DNA from: Fimbriiglobus sp.
GTDB taxonomy: Bacteria > Planctomycetota > Planctomycetia > Gemmatales > Gemmataceae
Length of the DNA: 56,592 bases
Assembly: GCA_025362195.1 (NCBI GenBank)
Contig: JANYHV010000354.1
Span: 1 to 56,592 of the forward strand
Reading direction: 5' to 3'
The notes beneath the pieces are model-generated. The model saw nothing but the letters and a program-made list of their open reading frames with translations. It made no database searches and was not told the origin of the DNA. The first letter of the stretch is position 1. Each line of letters starts with the position of its first letter. The position numbers and the translations under genes were made by a program. Shown here in pieces: positions 30,501 to 37,826 of the stretch.

Positions 30501-33273
30501 CCGGCCCAAGGTCGATAACGTGCGGGAAGAGAACTACAACCGCGTCACCCTGCAAGTCACGCCGACCAAGTTGACCTGCCTTATCAACGGCGAACTCTTC
30601 TACGAGGACGCCACCCGCTCGCAGGTCAGCCCGTGGCTCGTGCTGTACGGCGCGCAGGGCCGCCGGCCGGCGTTCCGCAACCCGACGATCACCGGCGCGC
30701 CCGAGGTGCTCCGCGAGGTCAAGCTGATCGACGGCCCGGCCCTCGAAGGCTGGTTCGCGGACTTCGCCGGGGCGTCGCTGCGCGACCGGATCGGCCGGCA
30801 AGACGCGGAGGCCAACGGCGGCAAGGTCCGCGACAACAACGGCGTCCTCGGCGAGGCGACGCTGCCGCCCGACACGGCGGTCTACGACTGGACGGTCAAG
30901 GACGGCGAACTCCTCGGCCGCAAACTCGACGCGACCTCGGTCACGCCCACGCCGAGCAAGCTGGGCTACCTCCGCACGCTCAAGCCCGGGGACACCGTCG
31001 AGTACGAGTTCTACTACGAGCCGGGCCGCGTCCACGCCCACCCGTCCGTCGGCCCGACCGTCTTCCTGCTCGACCCGGCCGGCGTCCGCTGGCACTACCT
31101 GTCGCGCAGCCCTGACGACTGGGCCGGGCTGGCCGCGGACAATACCAAACCCGTCCCCGGAGGGGTCGCCGTGCCGCTCAAGCCGGCGGCCTGGAACGCG
31201 GTCAAGCTGACCGCCGCGGGCGCGGCCGGCGAGACGGTCAAGATCGAAGTCAACGGCACGACCGTGTACGACGGCCCGACCTACGCCGGCACCGACCGGT
31301 GTTTCGGCGTCTTCCACTTCCGCGACCAGACCTCCGCGCGAATCCGCAACGCCGTGTTGCGCGGCAACTGGCCCAAGACCGCCGCCACCGCCGACCTGAC
31401 GTTCGCGCCGGCGACCCCGGCCACGCCGGTGGCGGCGCGGGCGCGGCGGGAACTGCTCGGCGACAAGTTCTTCGGCGGCAGTATCGCCGAGGTTCTCGCC
31501 GCCGCCAAGCCGTTGACCCCCGCCGACCGGTACGCCAAGTTGCTCGCCTGGGTCGTCCCCGCGGACGAGGCCGGCGACTTCCGGCTCGACGCGGTCAACG
31601 TCCCGCTCGACACGCTCGAACCCAGCGCGAAGGTTCCGCCGGCCACCGGCCGCCGGGCCTTCCCCGGCAACGCGACCGACGCCCCGTGCTTCCAACTCGT
31701 GGCCGCGGCCAAGGACGCCGGCAAGCTCGACGAGTTGATGACACGCGTCGCCGCCGCCCCGGCCAATGACCCCGCCGCGGCGCAAGCCAAGGTGGCGATG
31801 GCGGCCCTGGTCGCGCTGGCGAAGGGCGACGCGGCGGCCGCCGCGAAACACCTTCAGGCCCTGACCGCCGACACCAAGGCGATGCCCCCGGACGCGCCGG
31901 CGAACCGCCGCTGGCCGGCTTACGCCGCGACCGTCGCCGCCGTCGGCGTTCCCGACGTCCGCACGCCGGCGCTCGAACTCGCCGCGGCGATGAACCAGAA
32001 CTTCGAGGATTCGATCATCCAGAACAAGCCGTTCGACGGCCGGGACTCGTGGATGCGGCCGTACCGGGCGGTGCGGGCCGCACTCGTATTGAGCGCCGAG
32101 CCGGCGGCCGAACTCAAGCACTGGGCGTCGGTCCCGGACGCCAACTCGTGGACGCGGTCGCAGGGCATGGCCAAACCCGTTTGGGCGGCGCGGCCCGGGG
32201 ACAAGGGCGGGCGGATCGTTCACTACCCCGGCCACAACGAAGATTTCCTGCTCCTCAAGACGCCCATCGCCGGCGACTTCGAGGTGACGTGCGACCTCGT
32301 CGTCCAGGGCTGGAACGAGTCCCACATCCGGTACGGCGGGTACCAGTTCGACCTGAACGACAACCGTAAGGCGTACAAGATTCACGACACCGTCATGAAC
32401 GCCGGCCGCGAGGTGATCATCCGCCCGCCGCTCCCCGACCTGCCCAAGGGCCTCAAGTGGGACAACGGCAACCCGAACTGGTACGCCTTCAAAATGGCCG
32501 TCAAGGACGGGGTCATGACCTGTTCGGTGGACGGCCGCGAGCTGCACAAGGAGCGGATCGGCACGACCGTGGACCCGTGGCTCGCCGTTCACACGTCCGG
32601 CAGCAACACCGGCGTCGTCCGCAATTTGAAGATCGCCGGCACGCCGACGGTCCCCGCGAAGATCGACCTGCTCGCCCAGGAGTCGCTCCCCGGCTGGCGG
32701 GCGTACCTCGGCAACCCGTGGTTCAAGCGGGGCGAGGAGATGTACGGCTCCGGCGGGAAAGCGGTCCTCCCGGACGGCCAGAAAGAGCGGCGGTACTTCC
32801 CCGAGGCGGCCGTCTACTACCAGCGGCCGATGCTCGAAGACGGCACTGTCGAGTTCGAGTTCTACCACGAGGCCGGCAAGGCCGAGGTCTACCCGCTCCT
32901 CGACCGCCTCGTCTTCGTCCCCGGAGCGGACGGGATCAAGCTGCACCGCCTGACCGACGGCCCGCACGAAAAGAGCAAGGTCGCCTTCGACAACCTGACG
33001 GCCGAGCCGGACGCCCGCAAGGCCGACAAATTGACGCTCAAGGACCGCGCCTGGAACCGCGGCACTCTGACGGTCAAGGGGGACACGGTGTCGCTGACGA
33101 TCAACGGGGCCCTCGCCTACGAGCGGCCGATCGAGCCGACCAACCAGCGGACCTTCGGGTTCATGAACTACACCGACCGGGCCGAGGCGCGGGTGCGGAA
33201 CGTCGTCCACACCGGCCAGTGGGCGAAGCAACTGCCGACCAGCGAACAGCTCCTCGAAACCGTCACGAAGTAA
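21598..33273 (+). CDS. Giant secreted TPR protein with tandem C-terminal lectin-like (LamG/DUF1583-type) modules, 3,891 aa
   Basis: One uninterrupted 11.7-kb gene. It begins with a signal peptide (MRHGRLWLFAPLLVVGAFAL, cleavage near VSAGQ) and a Pro/Ala/Glu spacer. Residues of about 50-1000 and 1450-1950 are dense tetratricopeptide-type helical repeats (for example DEAVALYKKAIELAPKDPQY). A Thr/Pro/Ala linker lies at about 2240-2265, and more helical repeats follow. The C-terminus is an internal duplication: a helical block (about 2675-2860) plus a pair of beta-sandwich domains (2883-3262), then a second helical block (about 3308-3505) plus a second pair (3508-3882), with matching phrases such as VEYEFYYEPG and VEFEFYHEAG. 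I recall planctomycete DUF1583/1581 proteins with this design. A role as a secreted or cell-surface scaffold is inferred. The ATG at 21598 has GGAG 8 nt upstream. The next gene follows after 15 bp. Confidence 0.9.
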   Translation: MRHGRLWLFAPLLVVGAFALVSAGQPPKPAPPAAPPPAAEEPDDTDAEEAKDKAIAERFRKVLEGNPRRGTALDKLYGYHVERGTLDKLVAEYAARTKADPKDGTAWMIVGLIQAQRGQDGAAVAALTKAEETLTASALPSFYLGQVLVLVGRPEDAAGAFERAILRKPNRNDLLDIYGSLGRVYQRAQKTDKALDVWTRLEAQYPDDARVQEQIATALADEGQYDQALPRLEKLAKLTDDKYRQTTFRMDAADIKVKLKKSTEALADFEKLLAELNPESWLYRDIRRRIEDVFLRNDDLAGLAKYYEKWLAANPTDVDAAARLAKNLVAQGRGPDARKWLEKGLEIAPSNKSLRQALIDQLASEGDFAGAAAQYEAMAKTDPGNPDVLREWGKLLARDTAKPEAERKAAAAAVWRKILDKKPTDPVVTSQVADLHRLGGLTDEAVALYKKAIELAPKDPQYREYLGEYYHNLKKPGDALATWRPSAEGENRSGKNLARLAEVFAGFGYRKEAIDAMTQAISLEKDDFNLLTTYADLLHQEGRNEDALGQIDLAAKFTSNPDEVEQILSARIKIYQALDQLADRIDELQKDLAAGKNATGERFIVLSRFYEANKQPDKAVEAVVKATQIAPRSVPALTAAARIHEAGGNLEAAVDANKKLALIDRRFRTDYLTQVMKLEQRLGRRDAALAAGKDLLASAPGNPDVYKTYSDLCFQLGEMEEGLEALRRSVRANPSEPGGLNTLANALSERGRQGEAIELLWRAFEKTNDLEGKLGVIDRLANLYLEANQFDKLLERLERERREADKTREYTLCIAQAYQSAGDLGTARQQLERLLTENTRDANLLGQLSQLSEQEGDLPSALKYQRQLAASATQNFDAQVRLAQLLLKSGEGEEAATVWVKSVAENNEPHRNLQAIDQLAATDRLDTALAILARMLANRPGQWELVYRQGALLMAKGKPDEAAARFAALLALKLPDDELGEVLLNQLKGKSVKKKADGAKGPPPPPQLMRVNKGVYEPGVPPLQRRTQNLYAIRQAVGMENRNYYRGQPANFYAPQDFGEARMAALGWLYEIGREKNATDAFVKPYKAALAAPKHDPRILWDYYYLQTIRQDNRDLPEVAGRLADGSDDPAAVLAFLTHAADRTGAPVEGMRYRRPRTAPTEADLTDKTPPLPPERLEGMIAAFKKLKKLRADWATPDLASAVGTELKRAKRLPEEKAMYDELLAAATTTDKVSLALNAAAEKDDLETVLRLYRKLETLQGPPKTAAAVAALPTRNNYWPLLQVMARRAEAKKPDDVLAVADAFLEMARRQNIAAPKSFSMPTRGRQQQAGVNISVYSGWSGGSPNFNAQQVIFPSPNDYYDESMIALLYNAHAMFKAADLQTDLHAHVKKQLAAAAGAEKIYLQLALAYLLWWAEEKDDALDQLQAAALSAAGDTKFTLEVAALREQNNEHAEALALLDSVTPTDHQVMQSREQSALRLAERTGNVARARQAAERLFGLRLDTETQLDLAAKMHRLGMHELAETVLARAQRQAGNKTGTLLQLMNQYQTQGQSEQAVTIARQLLRKSPSGGATRGQDDGDNVRNQAVGVLARSGQLKEIVARAEDQLKASPKSVQIHQTLLSYYQATADKDNQKATILKILELKPDDAKLRFSSAQTLNNLGDKEAAMANYKLALKKDPSLFQNSYYELQRLFSEANKFEDLVAIVEDADMKKLSTQSYYIMSMIEPMMEKPKSRDLGMKLFKKAWAAFPAERPSMLSQLNREELWKLPELYDYAREAILPTSDSENIDPWGALGGLSRFLSTARKQHRVPEFKAQVEAKLKADPKWLAGRALLAVIDIQTGEKERGKKAWVELFSDDKLDIPSAARFSLAQELEYYAGVEEVVIPTLEKGLDDVLDDADGNSDFSSSPARRLVWWYEQVGRTDDARKLLVRISRAKPNNPGYDEAYLNYRRANDAIAMATEMIRLNDPIEAIRVLQSVPTDPDSIKSMNRYGGDRMEQQLKDATRLAMKAMTPETMARGTVAMLTPRPAVAPKTADGKPAGATEDKHRPVLELGVALESRDGSTPVMRSAVGTALASLKGTPAALKLATDRAAELVAKHPKDVSVRVAALLVALAADTPEPAAAAAAALAELLDESPLEVLPPAVKPNSRQRAVALLNVPVWLAARECLQRDALAAVGAKLGAHALAAAKRQSDPKTAAAVLQEWGQIAAARKDLPTAEAKWADLVAWVMPKPARKKATAAPTAATPAPATPATPAATPKDEQSRGADDGDDYRGPTFFVQTPAKLAAPAVPVPPAAANAPVLSTEQFAQVYEVANLAVANDLPAFSLKVVRDAVRPGPPVAPPNDDNRNGGGNSYRQVTVGGTQYLVMDSSDRAGPITVDAALADLARRWAEKKVPPADVYAVVAEAVFPASRPAEVVLTFSSRPAGQVYVMASGGNNWTPITNPPPEVYNLGEGGQGTAGLLVSLAVESGRAPDLRAKLESRLGQPLGDVSARSLLFQLAVKQDDFPAADAMLKSYAAKIDTDNSAATAGMVTTAATAALGKPALEASALALLNKQFAAAAKAKNTTATSMLLSTLARHHEKGKRPAEVLKLLKVAEDLAKAGPGEGNALLAGLGSFYLRAGAVEDALRNYGLHADATSAASADPSNRPYRHEPGLAELPLLALKLRALPADKRYALLREWTLPTKGRKSLRYYVGQLPVNVPGEPFVAGPSFAPRQTLHTMTLLIDAAKEAGKFAELTADADRAFKDGATEADLFRVLVYAAQGKTGAIAADAKAYAEGLRKRMVPDAKSDDETVRSRYDNSRYRGETTFLVSEYLAARALAADPALKPVVAPLFDLMAGRVRATQSWQQGQDVVEEVARQRLDKFKAPQALAGAAPARWSDPIGHAAWLSQDGVAGPAWTPESAYALFDTPLAGTFEFSVDVWAGGWGEGYAGYAGLVPEPNSRVQSSRVIVARGESRGGVNRPKVDNVREENYNRVTLQVTPTKLTCLINGELFYEDATRSQVSPWLVLYGAQGRRPAFRNPTITGAPEVLREVKLIDGPALEGWFADFAGASLRDRIGRQDAEANGGKVRDNNGVLGEATLPPDTAVYDWTVKDGELLGRKLDATSVTPTPSKLGYLRTLKPGDTVEYEFYYEPGRVHAHPSVGPTVFLLDPAGVRWHYLSRSPDDWAGLAADNTKPVPGGVAVPLKPAAWNAVKLTAAGAAGETVKIEVNGTTVYDGPTYAGTDRCFGVFHFRDQTSARIRNAVLRGNWPKTAATADLTFAPATPATPVAARARRELLGDKFFGGSIAEVLAAAKPLTPADRYAKLLAWVVPADEAGDFRLDAVNVPLDTLEPSAKVPPATGRRAFPGNATDAPCFQLVAAAKDAGKLDELMTRVAAAPANDPAAAQAKVAMAALVALAKGDAAAAAKHLQALTADTKAMPPDAPANRRWPAYAATVAAVGVPDVRTPALELAAAMNQNFEDSIIQNKPFDGRDSWMRPYRAVRAALVLSAEPAAELKHWASVPDANSWTRSQGMAKPVWAARPGDKGGRIVHYPGHNEDFLLLKTPIAGDFEVTCDLVVQGWNESHIRYGGYQFDLNDNRKAYKIHDTVMNAGREVIIRPPLPDLPKGLKWDNGNPNWYAFKMAVKDGVMTCSVDGRELHKERIGTTVDPWLAVHTSGSNTGVVRNLKIAGTPTVPAKIDLLAQESLPGWRAYLGNPWFKRGEEMYGSGGKAVLPDGQKERRYFPEAAVYYQRPMLEDGTVEFEFYHEAGKAEVYPLLDRLVFVPGADGIKLHRLTDGPHEKSKVAFDNLTAEPDARKADKLTLKDRAWNRGTLTVKGDTVSLTINGALAYERPIEPTNQRTFGFMNYTDRAEARVRNVVHTGQWAKQLPTSEQLLETVTK

Positions 33274-33288
33274 CGCCGAGGGGGCGCG

Positions 33289-36093
33289 ATGCGACACGCT
33301 TGGTTCACGCTCGGGTTGGTCCTGCTGACGGCCGCGGCGACCCCCGCCGCGCCGCCGGCCGAGGCGTTCCCCGAGGCGACGCAGTTCGACGAGAAGCCGG
33401 CCACGCTGACGCACAACGACGAGTTGTTGTGCGTCGCCTACTCGCCGGACGGGGCACTCGTGGCCGCCGGCGGCGCGGACAAGAGCGTGCGCCTCTGGGT
33501 GAGTACGAGCAGCAAGCCGGCCGGGGCGCTGGAGGGGCACACCGACGCCGTGTCCGCCGTCGCCTTCCGCCGCGACGGCGCGCGGATCGTCACCGGCTCC
33601 TACGACAAGACCGCCGTCGTCTGGGACGTGGCCACGAAGAAGCCGGTCGCCACCCTGAAGGGCCACGACAACGCCGTCCTGGGCGTCACGTTCCTGGCCG
33701 ACGGCCGGGTCGTGACCGTCGGCGCGGACAAGTCGTTGAAGCTCTGGGACGGCGACACCGGCAAGTTGCTCGGCACGCACGACGAGCACAAGGGGGCCGT
33801 CTGGTGCGTCGCCCTGTCGCCCGACGGCAAGACGCTGGCCACCGGCAGTTCGGACCGCCGCATCAACCTCTGGGACGTGGCCACGCTCGCCGTCAAGGCG
33901 TCGCTGAAGGGGCACACCGGCTTCGTCCGCTGCGTCGCCTTCTCGCCCGACGGCAAGCGGCTCGTGTCGGGCGCGGAGGACAACGGCACCCGCGTCTGGG
34001 ACCTCGCCGCCGGCAAGTCGGTCCTCACCCTCGGCGGGCACACCGACTCGGTCCTGAGCGTCGCCTTCTCGCCGCGCGGCCAGTTCGTCGCGTCGGTCAG
34101 CGCGGACAAATCGCTGCGGCTGTGGGACGGCGCGACCGGCGGCGAACTCGCCTACTCCGAGGAGGCCCACGGCGAAGCGGTCAACGCGGTCGCCGTCCAC
34201 CCGAGCGGCCGGCAAATGGCGAGCGCGTCCGGCGACCGCACCCTGGGCATTTGGACTTCCGCGTTGCCGCGCGTCTTCGCCAGCGCGTCGAGCGCGAGCG
34301 CCGGCAACCCCGGGAGTGCGAGTGCGTTCAACGTCGCCTCAAACCGCGTCGCCGTCGTCGGCGACAAGTACGCGATCCTCGTGCAGGACCGCGCGACCGG
34401 CACCGTCACGGCCACGCTGAAAGCGCACAAGGCGGTCGTCCAGCACCTCGCCTTCTCGCCCGACGGCAAGCTCCTGGTGAGCGTCGGCCGGGACCGCCTC
34501 GGCTACCTCTGGGACACCACGACCGACACCACGACCGGCACCCCGCTGGCCAAGCTCGACGGGCACCGCGGCTTCGTCAAGTCGTGCGCGTTTTCGCCCG
34601 ACGGCCGCCGCTTCGTCACCGCCGGGTCGGACAAGACGGTGCTCGTCTACGACACCCCGATGACGCCCGCCGTACCGAAGGGCTTCCGCGAAACGCTGGT
34701 GCTGGAGGGGCACACCGGGGGCGTCGGCGTGCTCGCTTTTTCGCCCGACGGCCGGTACCTCGCGTCCGGGGCCGACGCCGCCCGGAAGAACGGCCCGGCC
34801 GAGGTCAAGGTCTGGGACTTGACCACCGGCAAGCCGGTCGCGGAATGGGCCGACCACACCCAGGACGTGACCGCGCTCGCCTTCCACCCGACCCGGCCGG
34901 TCCTCGTCAGCGGCGGCGGCGACCCCGGCTTCCGCGTCCACGATTACGCCACCGGCAAGGCCGTCAAGTTCCACGGCACGCAGGCGACCGTCACCGCGCT
35001 CGCCTTCTCCCCGGACGGCAGTGAACTGTTCGCCGGGACCGCGGGCAAGTCGCTGATCGCGTTCGACGCCACGACCTGGACCGAGCAGGCCCGCCTCGTC
35101 GGCCACACGACCGCGCTCACGTCGGTCGCCGTCGGCCCCGGCAAAACCCTGCTGACGATGACCGCCGACCAGACGGTCCGCACCTACGCCCTGGGCCGCG
35201 CGGCGACCCCGACGGTCCGCTTCACCGGGCACGAAAGTTGGGTCGTCGGCCTGCACCTCACGCCCGACGGCAAGAAGCTCGTCAGCGCCGGCTGGGACGG
35301 CCTCGTCCGCGTCTGGGACCCCGAGACGGGTAAGGAACTCCTGGCGATGGAGGACTTGACGGGCAAGGTCCTGTCGCTGGCGATGAGCCGGGACGGCAAG
35401 CGACTCGTCACCGGCGGCGGGGCCGGCGAACTCGTGCTGTGGGACATCGAGGACGCTACCTCCGTCGCCAAGTTCGAGGAGTACGACGAGGAGGAAGACG
35501 TGACCGCGGTCGCCTTCACGCCCGACGGTAAGCGGATCGTCGCCGGGTGCAACGACGGGACGGTGCGTATTTTCGACGTGACCACCGCGAAGGAACTCGG
35601 CCGCATCAAGACGAAGGAGCCGATCGAAGGCCTCGCCGTCAGCCCGGACGGCAAGCACGTCGTGATTTGCGGGGGCGAGGCGTTCGCCTGCCGCGTCCAC
35701 GACCTCGACACCAAGAAGGAAGTCCTCCGCCTGCGCGGCAACGGCGCGACCGTCCACTGCCTGGCGTACTCGCCCGACGGCAAGACGATCCTGACCGGCT
35801 CCGGCGACCGCACCCTGCGCCTCTGGGACGCGGCCACCGGCAAGGAACTCCGCAAGGTCGAGGCCCACCTCGGGGCCGTCCGCGCGGCCGCCTTCACGCC
35901 CGACGGCAAGACGATCGCCAGCGTCGGCCAGGACCACGTCGATCGCCTCTGGGACGCCGCCACCCTCAAGCCACTGGCAATGTTCGAGGCCCACGAACGC
36001 CCGGCCGTGAGCGTCGCCGTCAGCGCCGACGGCAAGACCGTCTACTCCGGCGGCGCGGACAAACTCGTCGTCCGCTGGCAAGCGCCGAAGTAA
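33289..36093 (+). CDS. Secreted WD40-repeat protein, about 21 blades, 934 aa
   Basis: A signal peptide (MRHAWFTLGLVLLTAAATPA) is followed by an almost unbroken series of WD40 repeats, each with the pattern VxxVAFSPDGKxLxSGSxDxTxRLWD. By eye I count 21 units, one (around 34330-34400) degenerate, which would fit three seven-bladed propellers in a row. No kinase or enzyme domain is attached, so this is a pure propeller protein likely used as a protein-protein platform outside the cytoplasmic membrane. It begins 15 bp after the giant TPR protein with GAGGGGG upstream and is almost certainly cotranscribed with it; TPR and WD40 scaffolds together suggest a large extracytoplasmic assembly. The first blades are the most regular. 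The stop is at 36091-36093, abutting a repeat element. Confidence 0.9.
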   Translation: MRHAWFTLGLVLLTAAATPAAPPAEAFPEATQFDEKPATLTHNDELLCVAYSPDGALVAAGGADKSVRLWVSTSSKPAGALEGHTDAVSAVAFRRDGARIVTGSYDKTAVVWDVATKKPVATLKGHDNAVLGVTFLADGRVVTVGADKSLKLWDGDTGKLLGTHDEHKGAVWCVALSPDGKTLATGSSDRRINLWDVATLAVKASLKGHTGFVRCVAFSPDGKRLVSGAEDNGTRVWDLAAGKSVLTLGGHTDSVLSVAFSPRGQFVASVSADKSLRLWDGATGGELAYSEEAHGEAVNAVAVHPSGRQMASASGDRTLGIWTSALPRVFASASSASAGNPGSASAFNVASNRVAVVGDKYAILVQDRATGTVTATLKAHKAVVQHLAFSPDGKLLVSVGRDRLGYLWDTTTDTTTGTPLAKLDGHRGFVKSCAFSPDGRRFVTAGSDKTVLVYDTPMTPAVPKGFRETLVLEGHTGGVGVLAFSPDGRYLASGADAARKNGPAEVKVWDLTTGKPVAEWADHTQDVTALAFHPTRPVLVSGGGDPGFRVHDYATGKAVKFHGTQATVTALAFSPDGSELFAGTAGKSLIAFDATTWTEQARLVGHTTALTSVAVGPGKTLLTMTADQTVRTYALGRAATPTVRFTGHESWVVGLHLTPDGKKLVSAGWDGLVRVWDPETGKELLAMEDLTGKVLSLAMSRDGKRLVTGGGAGELVLWDIEDATSVAKFEEYDEEEDVTAVAFTPDGKRIVAGCNDGTVRIFDVTTAKELGRIKTKEPIEGLAVSPDGKHVVICGGEAFACRVHDLDTKKEVLRLRGNGATVHCLAYSPDGKTILTGSGDRTLRLWDAATGKELRKVEAHLGAVRAAAFTPDGKTIASVGQDHVDRLWDAATLKPLAMFEAHERPAVSVAVSADGKTVYSGGADKLVVRWQAPK

Positions 36094-36201
36094 GGCGAGC
36101 CAGGAGCGTGAGCGACTGGAGTTTTTGCGTCAGCGACTGGAGTTTTTGCGTGAGCGACTGGAGGTCGAGGCACCTCCAGTCGCTCACGCTCCTGGCTCGC
36201 C
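36094..36201. repeat. GGCGAGCC-family palindrome with internal 21-bp tandem repeats
   Basis: Left arm 36094-36121 and right arm 36174-36201 are perfect 28-bp inverted copies beginning GGCGAGCCAGGAGCGTGAGC. Between them the inner half of the left arm is repeated in tandem (AGCGACTGGAGTTTTTGCGT unit, 21 bp, nearly three copies). The element starts directly after the WD40 stop codon. The remaining 71 bp to the next start shows no clear promoter. Confidence 0.88.
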
Positions 36202-36272
36202 GGGGTTTTGCGTTGTAACACTCGGTCCGTTGGATTACCGTGTTCTGTGGCCGGTACTGCGGGGGATTGAGC

Positions 36273-37802
36273 ATGAGTCGCGTCGTCCTGATGGCAATTC
36301 TGGTCGCGGTCGGTGCGGCCCGGCTCGACGCCGGTCCGCCCGCTTTGACGGCGGTGATCGACCGGCACATCGACGCGAAGTTGCGCGAGGCCGGGGTGCC
36401 CGCCGCGCCGGCGGCCGACGACGCCGAGTTTTTTCGCCGCGTTCACCTGGCGCTCGCCGGCCGCATCCCCGCCGCGAGCGAAGTCCGGGCGTTCCTGGCC
36501 GACCCGTCGGCCGGCAAGCGGACGCAGGCCGTCGATCACCTTCTCAAGTCCGCGGCGGCGGCCACGCACCAGACGACGCTGTGGCGCGGCTGGCTGATCC
36601 CCGAGGCGAGCGCCGACCCGCAAGTCGCCGGCACCGCCCCCGGGTTTGAAGCCTGGCTGCGGCCGCGGATCGTCGCCAACGTCCCCTTCGACAAACTCGT
36701 CCGCGAACTCCTCACGACACCGCTCGACGGCCGGCAGCCGGCGGTGCGCATGAACGCCGAGGACACGACGACGCCGATCGCGTTTTACACGGCGAAAGAG
36801 GGCAAGCCGGAGAACCTGGCGGCGGCGACGAGCCGGCTGTTCCTGGGCGTGCAACTCGAGTGCGCCCAGTGCCACGACCACCCGTTTGCGAAGTGGAGCC
36901 GCGAGCAGTTCTGGGGCATGGCCGCGTTTTTCGGGGGCGTGTCGAACCAGGGCGGGGCGTTGCGCGAACTCGGCACCCGCCGGGAGATGACGATCCCGAA
37001 CACCGAGCGGACCGTGCCGGCGACCTTCCTCGACGACAAGCAGCCGGCGTGGCGGTTCAAGTCCAGCCCGCGGGTCACGCTCGCCGACTGGGTCGTGGCC
37101 AAGGACAACCCGTTCTTCGCCAGGGCGACCGTGAACCGCCTCTGGGGCGAACTCTTCGGCGTCGGCCTCGTCGATCCGGTGGACGACTTCAACGACCAGA
37201 ATTTGCCGAGCCACCCCGAACTCCTCGACGACCTCGCCGCCGCCTTCGTCGCCTCCGGGTTCGACCTGCGGGCCGTAACCCGCGCGATCGTGATGACCGA
37301 AGCCTTCCAGCGGTCGAGCCGCGTCAGCGAGCCGGGCCAGCGCGACCCGCGGTTGTTCGCCCGCTTCGCCGTGCAGGGGCTGACTCCCGAGCAGCTTTAC
37401 GACAGCCTGTCGGTCGCGCTGGGCGTGCCGCTCGAAGGCCCGGGGGCGGGGTACCTCGCGGGCAACGGGTCGCCGAAGTCGCAGTTCGTGGCCGTGTTCC
37501 GCCGCACCGGCAAGCCGACCGAGGCCCAGACGACTATCCTCCAGGCGCTCGAACTGATGAACGGCAGCCTGACCGGCACGGCCGCGAAAGTCGGCACCGG
37601 GAGCACCCTCACGGCGGTCCAGGAACTCCCCGGGCTGAGCGACGCGGAGCAGATCGAGGCGGTCTACCTGGCCGTGCTGAGCCGCCCGCCGACGCCGGAA
37701 GAACTGGCCCGCGTGTTGCAGATCGACACCGTGAAATCGAAGCGGCTGGCCGACGTTCTCTGGGTACTGCTCAACGGCATCGAGTTCCGCACGTTGCACT
37801 AA
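36273..37802 (+). CDS. DUF1549/DUF1553 planctomycete protein (PSCyt2/PSD1 type), 509 aa
   Basis: A signal peptide (MSRVVLMAILVAVGAARLDA) precedes a DUF1549 domain containing AAATSRLFLGVQLECAQCHD, where C197, C200 and H201 form the CxxCH characteristic of this family. A DUF1553 domain follows (VTLADWVVAKDNPFFARATV, NRLWGELFGVGLVDPVDDFN, and TRAIVMTEAFQRSSR). These proteins are hallmark planctomycete paralogues found immediately before a DUF1501 protein, as here. Their substrate is not established, and although the motif looks like a c-type heme site, I do not claim heme is bound. At 509 residues it is the short version, without the cytochrome PSCyt1 or LamG modules that longer relatives carry. 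It is 24 bp from the DUF1501 gene. GGGGGA precedes the ATG. Confidence 0.92.
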   Translation: MSRVVLMAILVAVGAARLDAGPPALTAVIDRHIDAKLREAGVPAAPAADDAEFFRRVHLALAGRIPAASEVRAFLADPSAGKRTQAVDHLLKSAAAATHQTTLWRGWLIPEASADPQVAGTAPGFEAWLRPRIVANVPFDKLVRELLTTPLDGRQPAVRMNAEDTTTPIAFYTAKEGKPENLAAATSRLFLGVQLECAQCHDHPFAKWSREQFWGMAAFFGGVSNQGGALRELGTRREMTIPNTERTVPATFLDDKQPAWRFKSSPRVTLADWVVAKDNPFFARATVNRLWGELFGVGLVDPVDDFNDQNLPSHPELLDDLAAAFVASGFDLRAVTRAIVMTEAFQRSSRVSEPGQRDPRLFARFAVQGLTPEQLYDSLSVALGVPLEGPGAGYLAGNGSPKSQFVAVFRRTGKPTEAQTTILQALELMNGSLTGTAAKVGTGSTLTAVQELPGLSDAEQIEAVYLAVLSRPPTPEELARVLQIDTVKSKRLADVLWVLLNGIEFRTLH

Positions 37803-37826
37803 CACCTGCTTTGAAGGGACTTCGCC

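Noticed and set aside
29593-34215. Antisense reading frame of about 1,540 codons over the giant and WD40 genes
   Set aside because: Crosses two well-supported sense genes and has no recognisable domain, signal peptide or ribosome-binding site.
36861-36875. c-type heme site in the DUF1549 protein
   Set aside because: CAQCH is conserved in the family, but heme attachment is not established, so cytochrome function is not claimed.
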